Positions 21,036 to 30,057 of a stretch of 64,000 bases of DNA are shown piece by piece (within the stretch, counting starts at the first letter, position 1; each line of letters starts with the position of its first letter). Below the pieces are notes generated by a model. The model did not search any database. It saw nothing but the letters and a program-made list of their open reading frames with translations, and was not told the origin of the DNA. The DNA comes from Nocardia brasiliensis ATCC 700358 (GTDB lineage Bacteria; Actinomycetota; Actinomycetes; Mycobacteriales; Mycobacteriaceae). Location of the stretch: the NCBI RefSeq assembly GCF_000250675.2, contig NC_018681.1, forward strand, positions 4,836,001-4,900,000, read 5' to 3'. The translations under genes and the position numbers were made by a program.

Positions 21036-21509
21036 AGCGAACTCCCTCGCTCATCACCTGTGCCGGGCGGAACTGATCGTCTGCTGGCCGAAAGTCTGCG
21101 ATGGTGAGCGTTTCGGGTACGTCCGATCACACAGCCGGGACACGTCGTAGCACGTGCGCGCGCCGTCCACCCCGAATCCCCGTGGGCGGCAACCTCGTCC
21201 GGAGCCCGTCGGGGCACGCCGGTACGGCGGCTCAGCTGGTGCACTGCCTGGCCGATCCACCTAGTGGACGCTCGACCATAACTGGATGCGTGATTGCGAG
21301 GCCGCAGGCCGACCGGCCCCCTCGCACGTCGTTGCCCCCGAATCCTGGTGCAGCACACTCGATCAGGATGTCCCGGCCTGCGTAACTGGCGCTGTACTAG
21401 TGCGTAAATGACTGGTCAAAGTGGTAACTATCCCCGCGTTCCCGCGCTCGGCGCGGCCCGCGCCGCCTATGCTCTGCGCTGGCAGCACATGGTTCAGGAG
21501 GGCTTGTCC
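21036..21509. other. Divergent intergenic region between NRPS and SARP regulator
   Basis: 474 bp without a supported gene. It must hold the promoters of the leftward synthetase and the rightward AfsR-like regulator. I looked for heptamer direct repeats of the kind SARPs bind and saw none convincing. The part near 21390-21440 is lower in GC than its surroundings and is the likeliest promoter area. Confidence 0.6.
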
Positions 21510-24500
21510 ATGGCTCAAACACAGATCAGATATGGGGTGCTCGGCTCGTTCACGGCATGGCGGGATGACTGTGAAATCGAGTTGGGCCCAGCGAAACAAC
21601 AGGCAGTGCTCGTGGCGCTGATGCTGGAGATGAACCGGCCGGTAACGGTGAACGCGATCATCGACGGGGTGTGGGGTGAACACCCGCCCGGTGACGCGCG
21701 CAACGGTGTCCAGACCTACGTCAGCAGGCTGCGCCGCGCCCTGGCGCCGCGCCGCAAGGTCGCCGAGCCCGCGCTGGTGTGGTCCGAGACGGGGTACGTC
21801 CTGCACGGCGACCCCACGCTGTCGGATCACGTCGCGTTCGACCGGCTCCTGGCGACCGCCGAGCGCTGTAGACGCGACAGCGACCTGGCCGCCGCGGCCG
21901 CGCACACCGAGGCCGCGCTCGCGCTGTGGCGCGGTGAGCCGTTCAGCGGCTTGGCCGGGCCGATCATCGAGGGCGAACGCCGCCGGTTGCAGGAGCGCTA
22001 TCTGAGCGCGCTCGAGCATCGGGCCGGTATCAAGATCGCCCTCGGCCACCACGCCGAGGCGGTCTCCGAACTCGCCCCGCTGGTCACGGCCCACCCGCTG
22101 CAGGAACGCTTCCGCACGCTGCTCATGCTCGGCCTCTACCACTGCGGCCGCCAGGCGGAGGCGCTGCTGGTCTTCCAGGACGCGCAGCGCAGGCTCGCCG
22201 ACGAGATCGGCATCGAGCCGGGCCGGGAATTGCGCGAACTGCATCGGCGCATCCTGCGCGACGAGATCGAACCGCCGCCCGCCGCGACCACCGACCCCGG
22301 CGGCCCCGACCAGGAGGTGCCGCACCCCGGCCCGGCCGCTCCGGGCGACGGTCCGCTCGGGGCGGGCGAGATCGGCGCCGTGCTCGAGCTGCGCCCCGAG
22401 ACGCTGCCGAGCCGCAACCAGCTGCCCGGCGATATCGCGGACTTCACCGGCCGCACCGACGAGATGGACCGGCTGCTCGCCGATCTGCCGCCCAAGGCGG
22501 GCCGCCCGACGGTGTTGATCGAGGCGATCGACGGTATGGCCGGCGTCGGCAAGACGACCCTGGCGATCCACGCGGCCCACCAGCTCGGCAGCCGCTACCC
22601 CGACGCCCAGCTCTACATCGACCTGCACGGCCATGCCGCGCAGAGCGCGCCGGTCGAGCCGATGGTGGCGCTGGACCGGCTGCTGCGCGCGGTGGGCGTG
22701 CCGAGCGAATCCATCCCGCCGGATCTCGACGCGCGAGCCGCCCTGTGGCGCACCGAGATCGCGTCCCGGTCGGCGCTGCTGGTCTTCGACAACGTCGCCG
22801 ACGCCGATCAGGTTCGGCCGCTGCTGCCCGGCACCCCGAGCTGCCTGGTGCTGATCACGAGCAGGCGTAGGCTCGTGGAACTGGAGGTATCGCAAACCCT
22901 TTCGCTGGACGTGCTCTCGCCGCAGGACGCCACGGCGCTGTTCGCCACCATCGTCGACGACGAGCGGATCGCGGCCGAGCCCGACGCGGTCGAGGAGACC
23001 GTACGGCTGTGCGGCTATCTGCCGCTGGCCATTCGGATCGCGGCCGGGCGGCTGCGCGCCCGGCCGGTCTGGCCGGTCGACCGGCTCGCCGAACGGCTCC
23101 GACATCCGAGCCACCGCCTCGAACACCTGTCCGCGGGGTCACGCAGTGTGGCCGCCGCGCTCACCGCCAGCTTTCAGGACCTGCCGCCCGCGCAACAGCG
23201 GGTGTTCCGGCTGCTCGGCCTGCACCCCGGTCGCGACTTCGACACCTACGCCACCGCCGCGCTCGCCGAGATCGACAGCTGCGCCGCGGAGCAGATACTC
23301 GAGGCGCTGGTCGACGTCCACCTGCTGGAACAGGTTGTCTCCGAACGCTATCGATTCCACAACCTGGTGCGGGACTACGCCGCGACGCTGGAGGAACCCG
23401 GCACCGGCGAGGGCAGCGCCGCGCTGACCCGGCTGTTCGACTACTACCGGTACGCCGCCTGGACGGTCGGCCGCAAGATCCTGCCGGACCGCACCAGCCG
23501 CATCGCGGATCTGCCGAAACCGGCCACCCCGATGCCCGGGCTGGACAGCCATCACGAGTGCGTGTCCTGGCTGCACACCGAACGGCTCAACCTGTTGGCC
23601 GTCGCGCGGGAGGCGACCAGGGCCCGCTGGTCGGACTACACCCGGCTGTTCTCCGAAATCCTGTGGTGGCCTTACGTCACCGGGCTGCGCTGCTCCGACG
23701 ACGCCATCACGATGCACTTCGACGCGGTCGAGGTGGCCAGGAACAACGGCGAGCAGGCCGAGGAATGCCGCCTGCTGGTGAACCTCGGCTACACGCTGTG
23801 GCGGATGCGGCACTGTCAGCAGGCGCTGGTGGTGCTCGACGACGCGGTGCGGCTCGCGCACGGCATGCGCGACTACTCGAACGCCGCGCGGGCCATGCAC
23901 CACAGCGGCCTGGTCTACTTCCGGATGGCGCGCTACCGGGACGCGCTGATGGGCTACCACCAGTGCCTGTCGCTGTCGCGGCTGATCGGTGACCGGTACC
24001 TGGAAGGCTATGCGCTGCAAGGCCTCGGCCAGGTGCACGAGCGAATGGGTTACGTCGACGACGCGTTCGACTACCTGCACCAGGCCGTCGCCATCGCCGC
24101 GGACACCGGTGATCCCTATCTGCGTTCCTGTGCGCAGATGCGACTCAGCGACACCGCGGTACGCGTGGGCCGCTACGAGGACGCGCTGACCTACTTGGGC
24201 GACGCCGGGAAGTCGCTCGCCGCGATCTCCTCGAAAACCCTGTTCCACAATTATCTTTCGATCCGGATCGGCACCGTCTACGCCCACCTGGAGAAGTACG
24301 AGCCCGCGCTGGACAGCTTCCGTGCGGCACTGGCGCGCGCCGAACGCAACAACGACCTGATCCTCAAGTGCTGTACGCATCTGGGGATCGGCGACGTCCA
24401 TCGTCGTCGTGGTCATCGCCGGGAAGCGCTGGCGCACTACGAGCGGGCGCTGCACATCGCGTGCGCGTCCGGCTCGCCTTACGAGGAGGTGCTCGCCTAC

Positions 24501-24785
24501 GACGCGATCGCGACCGTGAACTACTGCTCGGCGCATTTCTCCGTGGCCCGCCAGCACTGGAAGGACGCGCTCGCGATCGCGGTCGGCCTCGGCATCCCGG
24601 AAACCCGGCGGATCGCCGAGCATGTCGCGGGCATCGACTCGACGTTCTCCGCCGCGCGCGCGACGCGCGCGGCGGACGCGCGCTCGGCCGAATTCCGCCG
24701 AGCCGCGAATCTGATCCGGGGCGAGGTCACCGCGGCGCAGCGAGCGGCCGCGATGGCGATGATGGCCGATCCGAAAGCGCTGTAA
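21510..24785 (+). CDS. AfsR/SARP-family transcriptional activator with NB-ARC and TPR domains
   Basis: 1091 residues from the ATG at 21510, chosen because AGGAGG (21496-21501) lies just upstream; the frame is open further upstream (to 21408) without a comparable site. Order: OmpR-type winged helix (about 1-95), bacterial transcriptional activator domain (to about 245), linker, NB-ARC ATPase (GMAGVGKTT near 342, Walker B LLVFDNV near 424), and a C-terminal TPR array (about 700-1040). This is the architecture of AfsR-like pathway regulators, which activate biosynthetic genes. It diverges from the NRPS, its most obvious target; control of the phosphonate operon is possible but not shown. Its 3' end overlaps the convergent VanZ-like gene by 59 bp. 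Confidence 0.93.
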   Translation: MAQTQIRYGVLGSFTAWRDDCEIELGPAKQQAVLVALMLEMNRPVTVNAIIDGVWGEHPPGDARNGVQTYVSRLRRALAPRRKVAEPALVWSETGYVLHGDPTLSDHVAFDRLLATAERCRRDSDLAAAAAHTEAALALWRGEPFSGLAGPIIEGERRRLQERYLSALEHRAGIKIALGHHAEAVSELAPLVTAHPLQERFRTLLMLGLYHCGRQAEALLVFQDAQRRLADEIGIEPGRELRELHRRILRDEIEPPPAATTDPGGPDQEVPHPGPAAPGDGPLGAGEIGAVLELRPETLPSRNQLPGDIADFTGRTDEMDRLLADLPPKAGRPTVLIEAIDGMAGVGKTTLAIHAAHQLGSRYPDAQLYIDLHGHAAQSAPVEPMVALDRLLRAVGVPSESIPPDLDARAALWRTEIASRSALLVFDNVADADQVRPLLPGTPSCLVLITSRRRLVELEVSQTLSLDVLSPQDATALFATIVDDERIAAEPDAVEETVRLCGYLPLAIRIAAGRLRARPVWPVDRLAERLRHPSHRLEHLSAGSRSVAAALTASFQDLPPAQQRVFRLLGLHPGRDFDTYATAALAEIDSCAAEQILEALVDVHLLEQVVSERYRFHNLVRDYAATLEEPGTGEGSAALTRLFDYYRYAAWTVGRKILPDRTSRIADLPKPATPMPGLDSHHECVSWLHTERLNLLAVAREATRARWSDYTRLFSEILWWPYVTGLRCSDDAITMHFDAVEVARNNGEQAEECRLLVNLGYTLWRMRHCQQALVVLDDAVRLAHGMRDYSNAARAMHHSGLVYFRMARYRDALMGYHQCLSLSRLIGDRYLEGYALQGLGQVHERMGYVDDAFDYLHQAVAIAADTGDPYLRSCAQMRLSDTAVRVGRYEDALTYLGDAGKSLAAISSKTLFHNYLSIRIGTVYAHLEKYEPALDSFRAALARAERNNDLILKCCTHLGIGDVHRRRGHRREALAHYERALHIACASGSPYEEVLAYDAIATVNYCSAHFSVARQHWKDALAIAVGLGIPETRRIAEHVAGIDSTFSAARATRAADARSAEFRRAANLIRGEVTAAQRAAAMAMMADPKAL

Positions 24786-25287
24786 CGGTATCGGGCAGGC
24801 GCGAGGCCCACCACCGCCGGGAGAGCAGGCCCGCCAGGCCCGCTCCGGCGGCGTTCAGCAGCACGTCGTCCACCGAGGAGTGGCGGCCGATGGCGAGCGC
24901 GAACTGCAGCACCTCGACCGCGAGCGACATCGCCGCGCCCGCCAATAGGATGCGATACCAGCGGCCGAACCACGCCCAGCGCACCGGGAGCAGAAGGCCC
25001 AGCGCGGCGCACACCAGCAGGTTCCCGCCGAACTGCTCGACCACCCGGTCGTCGGTCAACTGGTCGGCGAGGTCGCGGAGGGGCACCAAATTTACCGAAC
25101 GACCAGTTCCTTTCGGCGTCAAGATCATCCACAGCCACGGTGCGGTGCCGACCACCAGCCCGACCTCGCACACCGCCGCGCGCCGGCCCCGCCACCGGGC
25201 CAGCCACCAGGCCAGCACACCGGCCACCGGCAGCACGGCGGACGCGGCGAGCACGACCTCGCCCCACGCCTCCCACGTCCCGTTCAC
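24727..25287 (-). CDS. VanZ-like integral membrane protein
   Basis: 186 residues from a GTG at 25287 with GGAG upstream. Hydrophobic segments lie near 12-27, 38-55, 85-105, 110-135 and 140-160. The NLVPL motif and the ending SVDDVLLNAAGAGLAGLL fit the VanZ family, membrane proteins linked in some cases to glycopeptide tolerance but mostly of unknown function. It lies 25 bp after the reductase-like gene, so it probably ends the tailoring operon. A role in envelope tolerance or export of the product is only a guess. Confidence 0.82.
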   Translation of the reverse strand: MNGTWEAWGEVVLAASAVLPVAGVLAWWLARWRGRRAAVCEVGLVVGTAPWLWMILTPKGTGRSVNLVPLRDLADQLTDDRVVEQFGGNLLVCAALGLLLPVRWAWFGRWYRILLAGAAMSLAVEVLQFALAIGRHSSVDDVLLNAAGAGLAGLLSRRWWASRLPDTVTALSDRPSSPSRPLAAPR

Positions 25288-25312
25288 ACCACTCCGTACT
25301 GCCGCGCCGACA

Positions 25313-26392
25313 CTACTTCAAATACCAGGCGACGAGTCGCTCGACCAGTCCGAGGTCGCACACCGACTCCGGCACGCCGAGCGCCGACTCCAGGTTGCGC
25401 CGGTCGAATTCGATCCGTTCCATCAGGTACTTCCCGGTGTAGGCCATCCGCGCGGCCACGGCCCGGTCCAGCACGCTCAGCCCGGCGTCGCCCCACTCCT
25501 CCGGGCGCACCGGTCGCAGGCTCATCCCCAGTCCGGCGCCGATGATGCGCACCGTTTCGTCCGCAGGCACGCCTACCCGATCGGTCAGGTTGACGATCTG
25601 CGGCAGGTCGTCGACCTCGGCCAGGCCCAGCAGCCATTCGACACAGGTATCGATGGGCACGAGATTGAGCGTCGCCCCAGCCGCCACCTGCACGGCGGCG
25701 GTGCCGCCCGGAAAACGGCGCGCCACCCGCTTCATGTTCGACATGAAGTTGTAGATGCCGAAATCCGAGGTGGTGTGCGCGGTCTTCGATGAGCCGACCA
25801 CCTGCCCGAGCCGCAGCACCGCGCCCGCGACGCCGTGCTCGCGCGCGTAGTCCCGGAAAACCAGCTCTCCGGCACACTTGGTGGCCTCGTAGACCGTCCG
25901 GAATCGACCGGCGTCGGTGACGGGCTGCCAATTCTCCGCGGTCGGTGTGTCCGAGATACCACCGACATAGGCGGTACTGATCAGAAAGAAGCGCGAACCC
26001 GGCCTGCTGTGCGCGACGAACAGGCGCAATGCGCGCTCGGTGCCGCGGACATTCACCTCCTCGAGCAATGCGGGCCGATTGGGTGACAGATCGACCGCCG
26101 CGGCGAAATGCCAGAAATCGCACGGTTCCGAGAAGATCACCGCGGCGGTGAAATCATCGATCCCCAGATATTCCTCGGCCAATTCGCAGTCGTAGGTCTC
26201 GACATTCGCGAGGCCGGGCGGTGGCGCGCCGCCCTCGTTCAGGGTCGCTGCCGCGAGCGCCTCGAAGACCCGGGTCCGCGCGCCGCGCGCCAGCGCCTTG
26301 ACCCGGATGCCGCGGTCGAGCATCGCACAGATCGTGTTGCTCGCGACGTATCCGTTCGCGCCGTCGACGACGGCCACCCTGGACAGTTCCAT
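25313..26392 (-). CDS. NAD(P)-binding protein of the thioester-reductase-like (extended SDR) family
   Basis: 359 residues from the ATG at 26392, which overlaps the stop of the condensation gene (TGATG) and has GGTGGAG upstream; a GTG at 26404 is an alternative. The Rossmann motif GANGYVAS is at 11-18, NVRGTERAL near 114, LISTAYVGG near 137, and the catalytic pair is Y168/K172 (YEATK). These features resemble the reductase domain that releases peptides or fatty acids as aldehydes, and also epimerase/dehydratase-type enzymes. It is a free-standing protein. Since no release domain is visible in the NRPS part in view, reductive release or reduction of a carrier-bound intermediate is a candidate role. 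Substrate unknown. Confidence 0.8.
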   Translation of the reverse strand: MELSRVAVVDGANGYVASNTICAMLDRGIRVKALARGARTRVFEALAAATLNEGGAPPPGLANVETYDCELAEEYLGIDDFTAAVIFSEPCDFWHFAAAVDLSPNRPALLEEVNVRGTERALRLFVAHSRPGSRFFLISTAYVGGISDTPTAENWQPVTDAGRFRTVYEATKCAGELVFRDYAREHGVAGAVLRLGQVVGSSKTAHTTSDFGIYNFMSNMKRVARRFPGGTAAVQVAAGATLNLVPIDTCVEWLLGLAEVDDLPQIVNLTDRVGVPADETVRIIGAGLGMSLRPVRPEEWGDAGLSVLDRAVAARMAYTGKYLMERIEFDRRNLESALGVPESVCDLGLVERLVAWYLK

Positions 26393-27786
26393 CAGACGCT
26401 CCACCCGTTGCTACCGAAGTGCCGGTCGACGGTGCGGGCCAACTGCCGCAACGTGATACCGGAATCCTGTGCGGCCCCGAGACACACGCCGAGGACGGAC
26501 GCGCACATCGCGGCCGCCAAGCGGTCGTTCCACAACCGCTGGGCCGCATTGAAAGTCATGGACAGCGCCGCGTCGGCACCCTTGATGGTGAGCAGGCCGT
26601 CGATCGGCAGCACATTGCCCACCGCCGTCCGGTGCACGGCGTATTCGGCCGCCACGCAGTCGGGGCCGAACAGCGCGGTGCCGGTGGGCGTTTTCGGGAC
26701 GTTCAGCATCTGCACCGGGAACAGCGCACTGCTCGGGTCGATCAGCGAGACGGACAGGTCCGGGCAGAGCTCGAGCACCTCGATGAACGGGTACCACTGG
26801 AAACGATAGGCGGCCAAGCTGTTCCGCTTGAACGAAGCAACGAGTCCGGCGAACGTCAGCTCCGGCGACCAGCAGAACTTGAGCACGAACGGGTTGAACA
26901 GCATGGCCACCGACTCGTGGAACCGGGGGTCCCGGCGGCCGTGACTGAAGGTCGGCATCAGATACTCGCTACGCCCGCACAGGTGGCCCAGCACGAATCC
27001 ATAGGCGGCGGCCAGCACCATGAACGGCGTCGCGCGCAGGCCAGCGGCCAAGGCCCGGATCGCCGCGCTCTCCGCGGCGGTCGCGGCGCGGTCACCGCGG
27101 CTGGTGATCGCCGGACGATCCGATGGTGCCTCCGCGTCTTTCGCGTTGATCTGCAAGACCTCTAGCGCGCCAAGGTATTCCGGCCAGAAGTCGCGGGCCG
27201 CGGCCGCTTCGGGCGACTCGAGTGCGGCCAACTCGTCGAGCACCAACTGCCGGTAGCGCACCGTCGGCGGCGCGGGCTCCGGCGCGAGACCACCGGCGGC
27301 GCAGTAGAACTGCCCGATATCGCGTTTCAGCACCTCCAGCGACCAGGCATCGGCCACGCTGTGGTGCACCGTCACCTGGAGCAGCCGCCGGTCCTGCGCC
27401 GCATCTTCGAGGAGCAGCGTGCGCAGCAGCGGCGGCCGCGCGAGATCGAAGGGCGCGTTGTTGTGTGCCACCAGCAGCGCTTCGAGTTCGGTCGCGTTCG
27501 CCGGCAGGCCGAGCACCGTGCTCTCCGGTGCGGCGCCGGAACCGATGACCTGCTCGGCCATCCCGCGACCGCGGACCAGCGCGGTGCGCAGCGCCTCGTG
27601 CCGCTCGACCGTCCGCGTGACGGCATCGAACAGCCGCTGCCGGTCGAGGGGTCCGTCGACGGTGAGCCGGAACGAGATGTTGAAGGCGTCCGCCGCCCCG
27701 CCGGGCCGGATGGATTCCAGGAAGTCCAGCAGATGTTGCCCCGGAGTCAGGGGCAGCCTGGTTCCGCCTGCCGCCGGGGCGCTCAC
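26392..27786 (-). CDS. Stand-alone condensation-domain protein
   Basis: 464 residues from a GTG at 27786 that overlaps the M20 peptidase stop by 4 bp (GTGA). The whole protein is one condensation-type acyltransferase fold: an N-terminal LTPGQHLL segment, then the active-site motif HHSVADAWS at 141-149. The canonical motif is HHxxxDG; both histidines and the aspartate are kept but glycine is alanine (A147). No carrier or adenylation domain is attached. Discrete C proteins form amide or ester bonds between a carrier-bound acyl group and a free amine or alcohol. With a discrete AMP ligase and 71-residue carrier elsewhere in the region, it is a good candidate for joining a free amine such as an aminophosphonate to an acyl unit; this is inference. 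Confidence 0.88.
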   Translation of the reverse strand: MSAPAAGGTRLPLTPGQHLLDFLESIRPGGAADAFNISFRLTVDGPLDRQRLFDAVTRTVERHEALRTALVRGRGMAEQVIGSGAAPESTVLGLPANATELEALLVAHNNAPFDLARPPLLRTLLLEDAAQDRRLLQVTVHHSVADAWSLEVLKRDIGQFYCAAGGLAPEPAPPTVRYRQLVLDELAALESPEAAAARDFWPEYLGALEVLQINAKDAEAPSDRPAITSRGDRAATAAESAAIRALAAGLRATPFMVLAAAYGFVLGHLCGRSEYLMPTFSHGRRDPRFHESVAMLFNPFVLKFCWSPELTFAGLVASFKRNSLAAYRFQWYPFIEVLELCPDLSVSLIDPSSALFPVQMLNVPKTPTGTALFGPDCVAAEYAVHRTAVGNVLPIDGLLTIKGADAALSMTFNAAQRLWNDRLAAAMCASVLGVCLGAAQDSGITLRQLARTVDRHFGSNGWSV

Positions 27787-28988
27787 GATACCGCGCCGCC
27801 GCGCAGGAAGTCTTGTGCCGCAACCGCATACGTCAGGGCGTAGCGCTTGAGGTCGCGCACCTCGACGTATTCGTCGGCCATGTGCGCGATCCACTTGCCG
27901 CCCGGGCCGTACACCACGCTCGGGATGTTCGCGCGACAGGTCAGAATGGTGCCGTCGGTGGTGCCGGGCACCGCGCCGAGTTCCGGACGGACCCCGTTCA
28001 CGATCTCGTGCGCGCGGACCAGCGCCGTGACCAGCGGTGCGTCCGGGTCCGTCGAGATCCAGGGGCGATCGTCGATCACCGTGACGGCCGAACCGATGCC
28101 GCAGCCGCGCGCCGCGTTGTCGACGCACTCGCCGATGTTCTTCAGCAGCGTCTCGTGATCCACGCCCGGTATCGTGCGCACATCGAGGAACATCGAGCTC
28201 ACGCCGGAAATCGTGTTGAGCTGATCGGCGGTCCCGGCGCGCACCACGGTGGGCGTGATCGACGGTGCGCCGAGCGGCGGTCGCGACCCCGCCTCCTGCA
28301 CCAGCCGGTGCTCCAGCGCTTCCAGGCCGAGCACCGCACGGGCCATGGCGGGCAACGTGTTCCGGCCCTGCCACGGCATCGCGCCGTGGCTCATCACCCC
28401 GGTGAAATCCACCCGGAGCCGGATCGCGCCTTTCGACACCGGGCACACCTCGTCGCCCTCCGGCTCACAGCACACGACGCCGTCGACATCCCGGACGAAC
28501 CCTTGGGCCACAGCGGCTTTCGCCCCCGACATCATCCCTTCCTCGTCGGCGAGCAGGAGCAGGCGGATCCGGCCGGGAAACGGCCCGGTCAGCTGCAATG
28601 CCCTTGTCCCGTACAGCATCGCGGCGACTCCGGACTTCATATCGGCCGAGCCGCGACCGTAGAGCTTGCCGTCGCGGATCTCGCCGCCGTAGGGATCGAC
28701 GGTCCACTGGCCCGGATCGCCCTCGGTGACCACATCCATATGTCCCTCGAAGGCCAAGGTCGGCCCGGGACCGCCGCCGCCGGACAGTGTGACCGCGATA
28801 TTGGGGCGGCCGTCCGCGTCGAAGAACTCGGGCTGCCAACCCCATTCCCTGATCTTGGTGAGCAGGAAGTCCGCGACTGCGCGCTCCCCACGGCCCGCCT
28901 CGGTCAACGAGTGGGTGCGAACCAGGTCGCGGGTGAATTCGATGAGTTCCGGCTCGTCGATTGCGGCATCCAGTGCGGCGATGTCCAC
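27783..28988 (-). CDS. M20-family metallopeptidase (ArgE/DapE/CPG2-like)
   Basis: 401 residues from a GTG at 28988. Metal-site motifs are intact: GHMDVV (H83, D85), GRGSADMKSG (D116) and ADEEG (E149/E150). The family hydrolyses amide bonds of N-acyl amino acids and small peptides using two zinc ions. It follows the methyltransferase by 56 bp and overlaps the condensation gene, so it is co-transcribed with the tailoring set. Possible roles are trimming a protecting acyl or aminoacyl group from the product, or processing a precursor amino acid. A general ArgE or DapE role is less likely given this location. Confidence 0.9.
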   Translation of the reverse strand: MDIAALDAAIDEPELIEFTRDLVRTHSLTEAGRGERAVADFLLTKIREWGWQPEFFDADGRPNIAVTLSGGGGPGPTLAFEGHMDVVTEGDPGQWTVDPYGGEIRDGKLYGRGSADMKSGVAAMLYGTRALQLTGPFPGRIRLLLLADEEGMMSGAKAAVAQGFVRDVDGVVCCEPEGDEVCPVSKGAIRLRVDFTGVMSHGAMPWQGRNTLPAMARAVLGLEALEHRLVQEAGSRPPLGAPSITPTVVRAGTADQLNTISGVSSMFLDVRTIPGVDHETLLKNIGECVDNAARGCGIGSAVTVIDDRPWISTDPDAPLVTALVRAHEIVNGVRPELGAVPGTTDGTILTCRANIPSVVYGPGGKWIAHMADEYVEVRDLKRYALTYAVAAQDFLRGGAVS

Positions 28989-29044
28989 GGGGACCCCCAG
29001 GTGTGAGTGTTTTTCATGCTAGGACGTTGCCGGGTGTCCCCGTG

Positions 29045-29869
29045 CTACAACGCATTGCTCCGATCAGCCCGCAGCCACGACATCGCCTGCCGCAGACCGA
29101 CGACCACGCCGTCCTCGACGACGAAGCTCGTGCCGAACCCGGGTGCCGCGAGCGGCCCGAGGGCGGCCAGGCGCCGCCGGATCTCGGCGGCGTCCACCGC
29201 CCCCGTCCCGCCGTCGGCCAGCCATTGCGCCAGCGGCCGATAGCTGGTGGTGCGGTGGCATTCCACGACGTCGAGCGAGTTGGCGCGCAGCAGGCCGACG
29301 AGTTCGTGTTCGGCGAGGGTCGAGGCATGTCCCGGATCCCGCACGCGCTGGATCGCCTCGACCTCCTCGTGCAGTGCGCCCGTATATCCGGTCACGTTGT
29401 CCGCGACCACGATATGGCCACCGGGCCGCACCACGCGCGCCATCTCGGCCACCGCGAGTTCGGGCCGGTCGATGTGATGCAGCGCGCGCGTGCACAGGAC
29501 GAGATCGAAGGAGCCGTCGGCGAACGGCAACTCCTCGACCAGGCCGACGACGAGTTGCACCGAATCCACGCCGGAGGCCCGTGCCTGCCGGAGCATCGCC
29601 GCGGACGAGTCCAGGCCGACAACGCGTTTGCGCACGCCCGATTTCGCGACCACGGCCGCCGCCGCGGCGGTGCCGGTGGCCACGTCGAGTACATGCTCGA
29701 CACCCAGCGGACGGATCATCTCGGCCAGCAGTTCGCCGTCCAGCCGGCGCGCCTGTCCGCCGGCATACGACTGGGCAATTTCGGCGAACCTGGACTGATT
29801 CAAGGCAACTTGTTCGCGGTAGCCCGCGCCCGTCGCGGATCGGCGCCGAATATGTTCATGCGACCCCAT
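29045..29869 (-). CDS. SAM-dependent class I methyltransferase (UbiE-like)
   Basis: 274 residues from the ATG at 29869, chosen because GGAGG (29878-29882 in plus coordinates) lies 8 bases upstream; the frame extends further but crosses a tandem repeat. Motif I VLDVATGTA is at 60-68, followed by LVEELPFADGSFDLVLC and LHHIDRPELAVAEM, the usual order of UbiE/COQ5-type small-molecule methyltransferases. It is the first gene of the leftward tailoring operon, divergent from the phosphonate operon. O- or N-methylation of the peptide, or methyl-ester formation on a phosphonate or carboxylate as seen in some phosphonate pathways, are both possible. The substrate cannot be told from sequence. Confidence 0.9.
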   Translation of the reverse strand: MGSHEHIRRRSATGAGYREQVALNQSRFAEIAQSYAGGQARRLDGELLAEMIRPLGVEHVLDVATGTAAAAAVVAKSGVRKRVVGLDSSAAMLRQARASGVDSVQLVVGLVEELPFADGSFDLVLCTRALHHIDRPELAVAEMARVVRPGGHIVVADNVTGYTGALHEEVEAIQRVRDPGHASTLAEHELVGLLRANSLDVVECHRTTSYRPLAQWLADGGTGAVDAAEIRRRLAALGPLAAPGFGTSFVVEDGVVVGLRQAMSWLRADRSNAL

Positions 29870-29882
29870 GGCACCGGCCTCC

Positions 29883-29920
29883 GGAAGTTCGTGCACCGCT
29901 GGGAAGTTCATGCACGACTG
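29883..29920. repeat. Two tandem 19-bp direct repeats in divergent promoter region
   Basis: GGAAGTTCGTGCACCGCTG (29883-29901) is followed directly by GGAAGTTCATGCACGACTG (29902-29920), 16 of 19 bases identical. The pair abuts the ribosome site of the leftward methyltransferase gene and lies 137 bp before the first phosphonate gene. The spacing suits a protein that binds direct repeats. It is a candidate operator for one or both operons. Confidence 0.5.
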
Positions 29921-30057
29921 GTGAAACAAACGAGCTCTGATATTAACCGAGCCTAGGGTACCGTGTTATTCAACCTGAGGACTTCGTCCGTACACCGGGG
30001 GGATGATGGGGATTTCCCGTCACTGGGATCTCTTCGTTTGCTGGAGGCAGGTGGTCG

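Noticed and set aside
24727..24785. Overlap of the SARP and VanZ-like genes as a sign of a wrong call
   Set aside because: Both proteins have good family features to their ends; a 59-bp tail-to-tail overlap is acceptable in this kind of genome.
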